A DNA stretch of 13,055 nt from Actinomycetes bacterium (GCA_029779995.1 JAKOZM010000155.1:1-13055), one strand, 5' to 3'. Counted from the first letter of the stretch, positions 1 through 7,321 are shown. Numbers and translations: made by a program. The notes: a model not told the origin generated them from the letters alone.

Positions 1-345
1 CTCCTCGATGGTCAGCGAGGGGAAGACGTTGTTGTTCTGGGGCACGAAACCCATGCCCAGAGCGACGAGTTTGTCGGCGCGCTTGTTGGTAATGTCCTTG
101 GCGTCGAACGTCACCTTGCCGCTGCGCACCTTCACCAGGCCGAACAGAGACTTCAGCAAAGTCGACTTGCCGGCGCCATTGGGCCCGATGATGCCTACGA
201 GCTCCCCGGAGTGGGCGTAGAAATCGCAGCCGTTGAGGATGTTCACGCCCGGGAAGTAGCCGGCAATCACGTCGTCGATGCGCACCAGGGCGCCCTCAGC
301 CGCCGCCAGATGCTCATCCCGGCCTTCGATCGTGGTGACGGCCAT
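1..345 (-). CDS. livF: LivF, branched-chain amino acid ABC transporter ATP-binding protein (partial, C-terminus beyond left edge)
   Basis: This is the second ATPase of a HAAT-type importer and would sit at the cytoplasmic face of the LivHM permease, powering uptake of leucine, isoleucine, valine or related amino acids. Only the first 115 residues are in the window. Seen: Walker A GPNGAGKST at residues 54-62, and the Q-loop in GFVPQNNNVFPSLT (Gln103), whose wording is typical of LivF rather than LivG. The signature, Walker B and H-loop lie off the edge. The ATG at 345 directly follows the livG stop (TAGATG) and is preceded by a strong GAGGAGG ribosome site 5 bases upstream, which fixes the start and implies coupled translation. 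The first ~20 residues before the ABC core are longer than in E. coli LivF. Substrate within the amino acid/amide class is not determined by the sequence. Confidence 0.95.
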   Translation of the reverse strand, partial: MAVTTIEGRDEHLAAAEGALVRIDDVIAGYFPGVNILNGCDFYAHSGELVGIIGPNGAGKSTLLKSLFGLVKVRSGKVTFDAKDITNKRADKLVALGMGFVPQNNNVFPSLTIEE

Positions 346-1230
346 CTATGCCTCCTCGGGGTGGGCGGTCAACGCTTCACCCGTGTCGGTCAGTGGCCGG
401 TCGTGGTGCACCCCGAGGTAGGCGTCGATCACCGCCTCGTTGCTCATGACGTCGTGTGGTGGACCCTCAGCGATCACCCGGCCCTGGCTCATCACCACGA
501 CCCAGTCGCTGATGTCCCGCACCATGTCCATGTCGTGCTCGACGAAAAGCACGGTCGTGCCGCGGTCGCGTACCTGCCGGATGTGGTCCAGCAGGCTCTG
601 GGTCAGCGCGGGGTTAACGCCCGCCATAGGCTCGTCGAGCATCACCATGTCGGGCTCAACCATCAGCGCCCGTGCCATCTCGAGCAGTTTGCGTTGGCCG
701 CCCGACAAGGAGCCGGCCATGTCGTCCTGCTTCTGATCCAGGTTGAAGCTGGCCAGCAGCCGCAGCGCACGCTCGCTGATCTCGTCCTCCTGTTTACGCC
801 ACAGGAAGGGGAAGATGGAGGCGAACAACTTCTCGCCGCGCTGGTCCTGAGCGCCCAACCGCATGTTCTCCATCACGGTGAGCCTGCTCAGCGCCTTCGT
901 GAGCTGGAAGGTGCGCACCATGCCGTACTGCGCCACCTTGTGCGGACGCACCCCAGCCAACTGCCTGCCCTCGAAGGTCCACTGGCCCTCGTTGGGCTTG
1001 TCGAAGCCGGTGAGGAGGTTGAAGAAGGTCGTCTTGCCTGCACCGTTCGGTCCGATCAACGCTGTGATCGTGCCCCGCTGAATCTCCACGTGATCGACGT
1101 CGACCGCCGTCAGGCCGCCGAAGTGCCGGCGTACCCCGTCAGCCACCAGGATGGGGTCAGGTTTGGGTACTCCGGCCTCCTGCGGCACGGTCTGCAGGGC
1201 GTCCACCAAATGCTTGAGGTCATCGGGCAT
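346..1230 (-). CDS. livG: LivG, branched-chain amino acid ABC transporter ATP-binding protein
   Basis: First ATPase of the importer, 294 residues. All ABC motifs are visible in order: Walker A GPNGAGKTT (60-68), Q-loop Gln109 in MVRTFQLTKALSRLTVMEN, signature LSGGQ (175-179), Walker B VMLDEPMAGVNP with catalytic Glu200, and H-loop His232 in VEHDMDMV. The MVRTFQ wording and the long insert before the signature (about 130-165) are characteristic of LivG/BraF. About 22 residues precede the ABC core and some 20 follow it, slightly longer than E. coli LivG. The ATG lies inside the last codons of livM (11-base overlap), with AAGGAG about 10 bases upstream, so the two are translationally linked. Nothing looks degraded, and it should be a functional ATPase pairing with LivF. 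Confidence 0.96.
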   Translation of the reverse strand: MPDDLKHLVDALQTVPQEAGVPKPDPILVADGVRRHFGGLTAVDVDHVEIQRGTITALIGPNGAGKTTFFNLLTGFDKPNEGQWTFEGRQLAGVRPHKVAQYGMVRTFQLTKALSRLTVMENMRLGAQDQRGEKLFASIFPFLWRKQEDEISERALRLLASFNLDQKQDDMAGSLSGGQRKLLEMARALMVEPDMVMLDEPMAGVNPALTQSLLDHIRQVRDRGTTVLFVEHDMDMVRDISDWVVVMSQGRVIAEGPPHDVMSNEAVIDAYLGVHHDRPLTDTGEALTAHPEEA

Positions 1231-2203
1231 CGAGGCTCAACTCCTTCTTGTCGCCCAGGATCCCCTGTGGGCGATAAATCATCAAGAGCATCAGGGCCAG
1301 GCCGAGGATCCAGTACCGGATCTGGCCCACCTGGGTGCTCTGGATGAACGTGATGGCTCCGCTGGACACCGCGTTGGACAGCGCCGAGTCGATGAACACC
1401 AGCATGAACCAGAACACGACCGATCCCACGATCGGCCCCAGGACGCGGGCTGCACCACCGAGGATCAGCACCGCGTACGCGTAGAACGTGAGTTCAGTGC
1501 CGTAATAGTCGGGTTGGATCGACTGCAGGGCGATGGCCGCGACGAAGCCACCGAAGCAGCCCATGACACCACCGATGATCAGTGCCTGCATCTTGTAGGC
1601 GTACACGCTCTTGCCCAGTGATCGAACGGCATCCTCGTCCTCCCGGATGGCTTTGATCACACGACCCCACGGCGAACGCATCATGAGGAAGACCAGCAGG
1701 GACAGGAAGGCCACCAGCACCCAGCCGACCACCACGATCCACATGTCGTTGGCGCTGAAGTCGATCGGACCGATCTTGACACCAGCGCTGAACGGGTTCA
1801 GAGCGTAGAAGTCGTCGGCGAACCGGTTGATGCCATCGGAACCCCCGAAGACCGGGTTGAAGGTCACCGAGCGGAACACCAGCCGTAGGATCTCGGCCGC
1901 CGCGATCGTCACGATCGCCAGGTAGTCAGCCCGCAGGCGCAGCGTGGGGATACCCAGCAGCAGAGCCAGCAGAACCGCTGCCGCGATACCGATCAGTAGA
2001 CCGACCCAGATGCTCAGCCCCGCGAACGCGATGCTGACGCCGAGGCCATAGGCGGCCACGGCGAGGAACGCGGCCTGGCCGAAGTTCAGCAGGCCGGTGT
2101 AGCCGAACTGAACATTCAGGCCGATCGCCGCGATGGCGAAGATGACTGCTTGTACACCGATGCCCTGTGTAAAGGCCTGACTGAAGACGTTTGACCAATC
2201 CAT
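1220..2203 (-). CDS. livM: LivM, branched-chain amino acid ABC transporter permease
   Basis: Inner-membrane permease subunit, 327 residues. Hydrophobic segments span most of the chain, with an extracytoplasmic stretch around residues 112-152. Early residues IGLNVQFGYTGLLNFGQAAF (27-46) are the hallmark of the LivM/BraE family. The cytoplasmic coupling loop, SPWGRVIKAIREDEDAVRSLG (about 177-197), is the EAA-like element that docks on the ATPases. The C-terminus MIYRPQGILG (308-317) is also a family signature, and LivH ends in nearly the same words. The start is the ATG 3 bases beyond the livH stop. The ribosome site is weak (a GGAGAGGG run about 12 bases away), consistent with re-initiation after livH. 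It would form the heterodimeric translocation channel with LivH. Confidence 0.96.
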   Translation of the reverse strand: MDWSNVFSQAFTQGIGVQAVIFAIAAIGLNVQFGYTGLLNFGQAAFLAVAAYGLGVSIAFAGLSIWVGLLIGIAAAVLLALLLGIPTLRLRADYLAIVTIAAAEILRLVFRSVTFNPVFGGSDGINRFADDFYALNPFSAGVKIGPIDFSANDMWIVVVGWVLVAFLSLLVFLMMRSPWGRVIKAIREDEDAVRSLGKSVYAYKMQALIIGGVMGCFGGFVAAIALQSIQPDYYGTELTFYAYAVLILGGAARVLGPIVGSVVFWFMLVFIDSALSNAVSSGAITFIQSTQVGQIRYWILGLALMLLMIYRPQGILGDKKELSLDAR

Positions 2204-2206
2204 GGC

Positions 2207-3466
2207 TCAGCCCACCCTCTCCGAACGTCCGAGGATTCCCTGTGGTCGGATCATGAGGATGATGATCAGCACCGCCAAGGCGCCGACATTCTTCAACTCC
2301 GACGGGATGAACAGTGTGGACACCTGGATCATGGTCCCGACAATGATGGAGCCGACGATGGCGCCGACGGCTGTTCCAAGGCCACCCAGGGTCACACCGG
2401 CGAAGAGGAGCAGCAGCAACTGGAAGCCCTGCTGCCAGGAGATGCCGTTGGAAAGGCTGTAGATGATCCCCGACAGCGCTGCCAGCGCGGCACCCGCCAT
2501 CCAGATGATGGACACCACCCGGTTGACGTCGATGCCGGAGGCGCTGGCCAGTGCGGGGTTGTCCGCGATGGCCCGGGACGCCTTACCCATGCGGGTCAGG
2601 CGCAGCCACAACACGGTGGCGACCAGGAACACGATGGCCACCCCGCCGGCGATCAGCGCCTTGGGTGTCACGTCCACCGGTCCCAGGGCCAGCCCCGCCT
2701 GCCCGCTGAACTCGGCGTACTGCTTGGTGGTGCCGCCGAAGAAGAAGAGGTAGATGTAGCGAAGCAGGATACCCAGACCGATGGAGACCACCAGCATCGC
2801 GATCAGGCCCGTACCTCGCTTGCGTAACCAGCGCCAGAAGAAGCGGTCCTGCAGGTACCCGAAGAGGCCACCTGCCAGCATCGCGCCCGCCGCGGCGACC
2901 AGGAAGGGCAGCCCCAGCAGGTTGTTGAAGAAGTAGGCCATCAGCGCCCCGAACGTCACAAGTTCGCCGTGGGAGAAGTTGGTCAGTCCGGTCGTGCCGA
3001 AGATGAGACTCAGTCCAACAGCGGCCAGGGCGATGGTCAGACCGAAGACGATGCCGTCGACCAGCAGTTGCAGGGCTCGGTCGAGAGTCGACTCGCTGCT
3101 CACCCGCGCCTCACCCGTGGGGAACAGAACCGACTTCGACTGCCCCTTGGCCACGACAATCGTGGCGCTGGTGCGGTCCGGGTTCGTCAGACTGACTCCG
3201 GGTGGCAGCGTCTCGGTCTGCAGGGTCACCAGGTACTGTCCGGCCCCTGGGACCTCGACGACCCACTCGCCGGCATCGTCAGTGATGACGTCCTCGGTGA
3301 AGCCCTCTTCGTCGGAGACGTTCAGCGTGACGCCCGCAACGCCTTCCTGGCCTGATTTGATCACCCCTCCGATGGTCTCGCCGGCAGCGAACGCCGCCGA
3401 CGTGCCACCGAGCACAGCCATGAAGGCAAGGGCGACCGCGCTGATCATCAGCAGCAGTCGTCGCAC
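2207..3466 (-). CDS. livH: LivH, branched-chain amino acid ABC transporter permease with N-terminal signal peptide and Ig-like domain
   Basis: Permease subunit, 419 residues from this start, against roughly 290-310 for ordinary LivH. Domains seen: a signal peptide at residues 1-27 (VRRLLLM, hydrophobic core, Ala-rich end AAFA); a beta-rich domain at about 29-118 with the CnaB/carboxypeptidase-regulatory-like pattern (GVAGVTLNV, ITDDAGEWVVEVPGAGQYLVTL); then the LivH permease from about 130 with SLIFGTTGLTNFSHGELVTFGA, a coupling loop at RMGKASRAIADNPALASASGID (about 293-314), and C-terminal MIRPQGILG. I chose GTG 3466 because AGAGG lies 7 bases upstream and the product starts with a proper signal peptide. 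GTG 3511 would add 15 polar residues without a ribosome site. First gene of the operon. The Ig-like domain should face outward; its role is unknown. No frameshift was seen between domains, so the fusion appears real. Confidence 0.93.
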   Translation of the reverse strand: MRRLLLMISAVALAFMAVLGGTSAAFAAGETIGGVIKSGQEGVAGVTLNVSDEEGFTEDVITDDAGEWVVEVPGAGQYLVTLQTETLPPGVSLTNPDRTSATIVVAKGQSKSVLFPTGEARVSSESTLDRALQLLVDGIVFGLTIALAAVGLSLIFGTTGLTNFSHGELVTFGALMAYFFNNLLGLPFLVAAAGAMLAGGLFGYLQDRFFWRWLRKRGTGLIAMLVVSIGLGILLRYIYLFFFGGTTKQYAEFSGQAGLALGPVDVTPKALIAGGVAIVFLVATVLWLRLTRMGKASRAIADNPALASASGIDVNRVVSIIWMAGAALAALSGIIYSLSNGISWQQGFQLLLLLFAGVTLGGLGTAVGAIVGSIIVGTMIQVSTLFIPSELKNVGALAVLIIILMIRPQGILGRSERVG

Positions 3467-3548
3467 GCGCACACCTCTTCCGTAACGTCCACAGGTCTCG
3501 GCACCTGACACCGTGATGATGGGTCAGTCAACCGGACAACCACGAAGC

Positions 3549-3634
3549 ACGCTACAGCCTAGAGGGGCGTGTCGCAGATAGCGTCACGGCTCCCGCAGAA
3601 AAGATCATCGGCATGTCGCTACCCTTGATAGCGA
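3549..3634. promoter_or_regulatory. Divergent livH / acetyltransferase control region with four CGCTA/TAGCG half-sites
   Basis: The 180 bases between the livH start and the acetyltransferase start contain two inverted repeats. One is ACGCTA (3549-3554) facing TAGCGT (3579-3584). The other is a tight TCGCTA-N7-TAGCGA palindrome (3616-3634). The tight palindrome encloses TACCCT (3620-3625), a TANNNT-type -10 candidate for the plus-strand gene. On the minus strand 3554-3549 reads TAGCGT, a -10 candidate for the liv operon. Convincing -35 hexamers are not seen. Inferred: an operator for a dimeric regulator acting on one or both divergent units. Half-sites that themselves read TANNNT could instead be promoter elements. 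Confidence 0.4.
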
Positions 3635-3636
3635 AC

Positions 3637-3642
3637 AGGAGG
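3637..3642 (+). promoter_or_regulatory. Strong Shine-Dalgarno site of the GNAT gene
   Basis: A perfect AGGAGG lies 4 bases before ATG 3647. It fixes the start of the acetyltransferase and shows that this gene has a leadered mRNA, unlike the neighbouring thioesterase and polA starts. Confidence 0.75.
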
Positions 3643-3646
3643 TGTT

Positions 3647-4210
3647 ATGGACATCGATGTCCGCGATGTGGAGTTGGACCACATCGAGCAGGTGGCACCC
3701 CTGTGGGAGCAAGCCTGGCGTGCAGGCGGCCGGCGGCGCTCGGGAATGCCGCTGGGACTGTCTTTGGACCGGATGCGCAGACGGGTGGAGGCGGCCAATC
3801 AAGGGGGCTTCCGTTTCATCGCGGCGTGGGCCGACGATGAGCCGGTGGGTCTGGCGACGGTCTCACTGACCGACGGCGGCCCCATGATGGATGCGCCAGG
3901 GGTGCACATTCACATGCTGCACGTGGCCGATGACCGCCGCAATCAAGGCATTGGGACGGCCTTGCTGGTCGAGGTGGTCGGGTGGGCCGATCTGCTCGGC
4001 TCCGATCAGGTGGTGGTGGATGTGCCCCCGACGTCGCGCGACGTCCAGCGCTGGTACGCACGCTGGGGCTTCGGACCGTACCTGCAACGACGGGTCGCCT
4101 CGACGGCTGCCATCCGGCGCCGTGCCAGGGTCAGCGAACCGGCCATGCGGGGCAGTCTCGGACGGCGTCTGGCGACCGTCAGCGGGATGCGTCGCGTAGC
4201 AAGCAGGTGA
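3647..4210 (+). CDS. GNAT-family N-acetyltransferase
   Basis: Predicted cytoplasmic enzyme of 187 residues that would transfer an acyl group from acetyl-CoA to an amine; the acceptor is unknown. Seen: the acetyl-CoA pyrophosphate-binding motif A, DDRRNQGIGTALLVEV (about 95-110, R-x-x-G-x-G/A form), preceded by the beta-4 strand VHIHMLHVA. The C-terminal motif B-like segment is VQRWYARWGFGPYLQRRV (133-150), the usual end of a GNAT core. A basic tail of about 35 residues (RRRARVSEPAMRGSLGRR) extends beyond the normal core of about 150 residues and might bind nucleic acid or an acidic partner; that is only inference. The start is fixed by a perfect ribosome site. The 3' end overlaps the convergent thioesterase gene by 32 bases, so there is no terminator between them. 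Confidence 0.88.
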   Translation: MDIDVRDVELDHIEQVAPLWEQAWRAGGRRRSGMPLGLSLDRMRRRVEAANQGGFRFIAAWADDEPVGLATVSLTDGGPMMDAPGVHIHMLHVADDRRNQGIGTALLVEVVGWADLLGSDQVVVDVPPTSRDVQRWYARWGFGPYLQRRVASTAAIRRRARVSEPAMRGSLGRRLATVSGMRRVASR

Positions 4211-4583
4211 GCCGGCCGGTGGCGATCCGCCGGCCCTCATCGTCGGTCACCGGAATGAGCCACGAGGCCAGCGTGGTGCCGATGTGGACCGCTTCGGCGC
4301 GCGCGCTCACGTAGCCGGCACGGGCAGACCGATGATGGGAGACGCTCACTTCGATCCCCACGGGCAGGGTGTTCGGGGCCGCGACCGCGGACGCGATGGA
4401 CCCTACTGACTCCACCAGCACCGCGGTGGCCCCGCCGTGCAGTAGACCGTACGGCTGGGTGTTCCCCGCCACGGGCATCCGGGCACTGACGACGCCGTCA
4501 TGCAGGCTGACCTCGATCCCCATCGTCTCGGCCAATTCACCGACACCGAAATTCTCGAACCCTGCGGGCCATTCACTGCTCAC
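4179..4583 (-). CDS. PaaI-like hotdog-fold acyl-CoA thioesterase
   Basis: Small cytoplasmic thioesterase of 134 residues, the normal size for a single hotdog domain. It probably hydrolyses an acyl- or aryl-CoA. Seen: the PaaI-type active-site stretch GNTQPYGLLHGGATAVLVESVGS (40-62), with the HGG turn (49-51) and the helix acid Glu58. The beta-strand GIEVSVSHHRSARAGYVSARA (76-96) matches the family's interface strand. Substrate is not decidable; PaaI (phenylacetyl-CoA) and menaquinone-pathway DHNA-CoA thioesterases share this form. A GTG start is used, with no good ribosome site. Instead TAGCCT ends 6 bases upstream, suggesting a leaderless mRNA. As I recall, a hotdog thioesterase next to polA recurs in actinomycetes. 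The gene is convergent with the acetyltransferase and divergent from polA. Confidence 0.92.
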   Translation of the reverse strand: MSSEWPAGFENFGVGELAETMGIEVSLHDGVVSARMPVAGNTQPYGLLHGGATAVLVESVGSIASAVAAPNTLPVGIEVSVSHHRSARAGYVSARAEAVHIGTTLASWLIPVTDDEGRRIATGRLTCLLRDASR

Positions 4584-4589
4584 CTGGCC

Positions 4590-4595
4590 AGGCTA
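4590..4595 (-). promoter_or_regulatory. Candidate -10 element (TAGCCT) of a leaderless thioesterase promoter
   Basis: On the minus strand TAGCCT matches the actinobacterial TANNNT -10 consensus. Its last T is separated by 6 bases from the GTG at 4583, so transcription would begin at or next to the start codon. No Shine-Dalgarno sequence is present, in agreement with leaderless translation. Confidence 0.5.
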
Positions 4596-4636
4596 GACCC
4601 GTCGCGATCGGCCCCCGATGGGCAGGGCAGGTCCTG

Positions 4637-4648
4637 CGAGCGCGCTCG
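4637..4648. repeat. 12-bp perfect palindrome between the thioesterase and polA genes
   Basis: CGAGCGCGCTCG reads the same on both strands. It lies about 21 bases upstream of the polA -10 candidate, overlapping where a -35 would be, and about 41 bases upstream of the thioesterase -10. It could be an operator. In DNA this GC-rich such palindromes also arise by chance a few times per 13 kb, so its placement is the main argument. Confidence 0.35.
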
Positions 4649-4668
4649 GAACACTCGGGCCCACGACA

Positions 4669-4674
4669 TAGACT
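4669..4674 (+). promoter_or_regulatory. Candidate -10 element (TAGACT) of a leaderless polA promoter
   Basis: TAGACT fits TANNNT, and 7 bases separate it from ATG 4682, placing the expected transcription start on the A of the start codon. There is no ribosome site before this ATG. The -35 region (about 4646-4651, TCGGAA) is a poor match to TTGACA. Confidence 0.5.
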
Positions 4675-4681
4675 CGACGCG

Positions 4682-7321
4682 ATGAACGACAGCGCTGCAC
4701 CCCGACTGCTCCTGCTCGACGGCCACTCGTTGGCCTACCGCGCCTTCTATGCCCTGCCGGTGGAGAACTTCAGCACGACGACGGGCCAGCCGACCAACGC
4801 GGTCTTCGGGTTCACGTCCATGTTGATCAACGCCTTGCGTGATGAGCGGCCCACCCACCTGGCGGTGGCGTTCGACGTGTCGCGCCAGACGTTTCGCAGT
4901 GAGACGTTCCCCGATTACAAGGCCAACCGCTCCAAGTCGCCCAGCGAGTTCGCTGGTCAGGTGGATCTGATCAAAACGGTGCTCGAGGCGATGGATGTCC
5001 CCTACGTGGCGGTTGACGGGTACGAGGCGGACGACGTCATCGCAACCCTCACCACCGCGGGCAGGGCATTGGGGATGGACATCCGGATCCTGACCGGCGA
5101 CCGGGACGCTTTCCAACTCGTGGACGACTCCTGCACGGTGCTGTACCCGAAACGCGGGGTCTCTGATCTGTCCCGGATGACCCCGCAGGCCGTTGCGGAG
5201 CGCTACGGGCTCAGTCCCAGCCAGTACCCGGATTTCGCGGCACTGCGCGGAGACCCCTCGGACAACTTGCCGAGCATCCCTGGCGTGGGGGAGAAGACGG
5301 CAACCAAGTGGATCAACCAGTTCGGTTCACTGCAGGACCTGGTGGAGCACGCCGACGAGGTGCCGGGCAAGGCAGGTGTGGCTCTGCGCGATCACCTCGG
5401 CCAGGTCCTCACGAATCGGCAGCTCACCGCCTTGGTCACCGACGTGCCACTGGACCTGCAGGTGACGGATCTGGAACGTCGGCCCATCGCGCGCGAGAAG
5501 GTGCACGAGGTGTTCGACAGCCTGCAGTTCCGGATTCTGCGCGAGCGGCTCTTCGACTATCTCGGCGAGGATGTGCAGGAGCAGCGGGCGGCGGCCGTCT
5601 CGGTCGAGGTGGCGCCCGACGGTCCTGCCTGGCTCGCGGAACACCGCACGCAGGGACCGTATGGGGTACACGTGCAGGGCACCTGGGGGGCGGGCACCGG
5701 GGTGATCGAGCGGATCGCCATCGCGGCCGGGGACCGGACGGCCGCAGTGTTCGACGGGATCGGTGAGGTCGGCCAATGGCTGGCGGATCCGAACATCGAG
5801 AAGGTCCTGCATGACGCCAAAGGGCCCCTGCTCGCGGCCCACGCCGCCGGGGTGGAGATCGCGGGGCTGGTGGGGGACACGGCGCTGGAGGCGTACCTCC
5901 TGCTGCCCGGTCAGCGTTCCTTCCCGCTGGCGGACCTGACGGCCCGCTTCCTGCACCGGGACCTTGTGGAGCCCAGCGCGACAGACCAGCTGACAATGGA
6001 CGGTTTGGAGGACGACAGCGCCCAGGAACTGGCCGACAGCGCGGCGGCGACCCTGGATCTGCATGTCGAGCTCAGTGAGCAACTCGGCCCCGTGGGTCGC
6101 GAGCTCTTCCGCGGCATGGAGTTGCCGCTGGCCGGGGTGCTGGTCGAGATGGAGGCAGCCGGCATCGCCGTGGACATGGGACAGCTCACCTCGCTGCGCG
6201 ACTCGTTCGACCGCCAGATCGCCGAGGTCACCGACCAGGCCCACGAACTCGCCGGCCGCACCTTCAACCTCGGGTCCCCGAAACAGCTGCAGGAGATCCT
6301 GTTCGCCGAGCGCGGCCTGCCCAAGACCAAGAAGATCAAGACCGGCTACACCACCGATGCCGAGGCGCTGGCCTCCCTGTTCGCCCGCACGCAGGATCCG
6401 CTGCTCGAGTGCCTGCTCATCTGGCGGGACAAGAGCAAGCTGCGCCAGACGGTGGCCGGGCTCATTCCCTTGGCCGATGCCGACTCGCGGATCCACACCA
6501 CGTACAGCCAGACGATCGCAGCGACCGGCCGGCTGTCCAGCACCGACCCGAACCTGCAGAACATCCCGGTGCGTACTCCGGAAGGCCGCGAGATCCGGGC
6601 AGCATTTGTGGTCGGCCGGGGCTACGACTGCCTACTCACCGCCGATTACAGCCAGATCGAGATGCGGTTGATGGCCCACTTGAGTCAGGACGCCGGCCTG
6701 ATCGAGGCGTTTCGCACCGGTGAGGACCTGCACAACACGGTCGCCTCGAAGGTCTTTGGTGTGCCGGTGGATGCGGTGGACGCTGAGCAGCGCCGACGGA
6801 TCAAGGCGATGTCCTACGGCCTCGCGTATGGGCTGAGCGCGTACGGGTTGTCTCAGCAGCTGGGCATCCCGACCGGAGAGGCGGCCGGGCTGATGGATGA
6901 CTACTTCCTGCGGTTCGGCGGCGTGCGGGATTACCTGCACGAGGTGGTGGAACGCGCCCGGGTGGACGGGTTCACCCAGACGCTGTGGGGGCGACGCCGG
7001 TATCTACCGGACCTCAACAGCGATAACCGGCAACGTCGCGAGATGGCCGAGCGCATGGCGCTGAACGCACCCATCCAGGGCAGCGCCGCGGACCTGGTCA
7101 AGGTCGCGATGCTCGAGGTACGCGCCGCCCTGGGCCAGGCCGGGCTGAGCACGCGGATGTTGCTGCAGGTACACGATGAGTTGGTGCTGGAGGTCGGCCA
7201 AGGTGAGCAGGATGCAGCCACCGCGATCGTGGTCGCCGCGATGACGGGGGTGCGGGCCTTCGAAGTGCCGCTGGAGGTCTCGGTCGGGGTGGGGCAGAAC
7301 TGGGACTCAGCCGCTCACTGA
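4682..7321 (+). CDS. polA: DNA polymerase I
   Basis: Repair and Okazaki-fragment polymerase, 879 residues, full length for the family. 5' nuclease domain (1 to about 295): acidic residues in LLLDGHSLAYRAF (Asp13), EADDVIA (115-121), TGDRDAFQL (Asp140, Asp142) and GDPSDNLPSIPGVGEKTA (190-207). The middle 3'-5' exonuclease-like domain (about 305-480) lacks the catalytic DxE of motif I: the equivalent stretch is PYGVHVQGTWG. Proofreading should be absent, as in mycobacterial PolI and Taq. The polymerase domain (about 480-879) has motif A TADYSQIEMR (Asp655), motif B RRRIKAMSYGLAYG (Lys708, Tyr712) and motif C QVHDELVLEV (Asp832, Glu833). The start ATG is supported by a leaderless-type -10 seven bases upstream. 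Its end overlaps the convergent flippase gene by 15 bases. Confidence 0.98.
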   Translation: MNDSAAPRLLLLDGHSLAYRAFYALPVENFSTTTGQPTNAVFGFTSMLINALRDERPTHLAVAFDVSRQTFRSETFPDYKANRSKSPSEFAGQVDLIKTVLEAMDVPYVAVDGYEADDVIATLTTAGRALGMDIRILTGDRDAFQLVDDSCTVLYPKRGVSDLSRMTPQAVAERYGLSPSQYPDFAALRGDPSDNLPSIPGVGEKTATKWINQFGSLQDLVEHADEVPGKAGVALRDHLGQVLTNRQLTALVTDVPLDLQVTDLERRPIAREKVHEVFDSLQFRILRERLFDYLGEDVQEQRAAAVSVEVAPDGPAWLAEHRTQGPYGVHVQGTWGAGTGVIERIAIAAGDRTAAVFDGIGEVGQWLADPNIEKVLHDAKGPLLAAHAAGVEIAGLVGDTALEAYLLLPGQRSFPLADLTARFLHRDLVEPSATDQLTMDGLEDDSAQELADSAAATLDLHVELSEQLGPVGRELFRGMELPLAGVLVEMEAAGIAVDMGQLTSLRDSFDRQIAEVTDQAHELAGRTFNLGSPKQLQEILFAERGLPKTKKIKTGYTTDAEALASLFARTQDPLLECLLIWRDKSKLRQTVAGLIPLADADSRIHTTYSQTIAATGRLSSTDPNLQNIPVRTPEGREIRAAFVVGRGYDCLLTADYSQIEMRLMAHLSQDAGLIEAFRTGEDLHNTVASKVFGVPVDAVDAEQRRRIKAMSYGLAYGLSAYGLSQQLGIPTGEAAGLMDDYFLRFGGVRDYLHEVVERARVDGFTQTLWGRRRYLPDLNSDNRQRREMAERMALNAPIQGSAADLVKVAMLEVRAALGQAGLSTRMLLQVHDELVLEVGQGEQDAATAIVVAAMTGVRAFEVPLEVSVGVGQNWDSAAH

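Noticed and set aside
211..1347. 378-residue open frame on the plus strand
   Set aside because: It is antisense to livG and the end of livM, has His/Val/Gln-rich composition without any family motif, and comes from GC-rich third positions of the true genes.
3467..3511. Earlier GTG start (3511) for LivH
   Set aside because: It has no ribosome site and adds 15 polar residues in front of a complete signal peptide. GTG 3466 has AGAGG at 7 bases.
3508..3531. TTGACT on the minus strand as a -35 for livH
   Set aside because: Nothing resembling a -10 hexamer is found 16-18 bases downstream (TCAGGT at best), so I did not call it a promoter.
5327..6496. 389-residue open frame on the minus strand inside polA
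   Set aside because: It is antisense to polA, which carries all expected motifs. The antisense product has no recognisable domain and no ribosome site.
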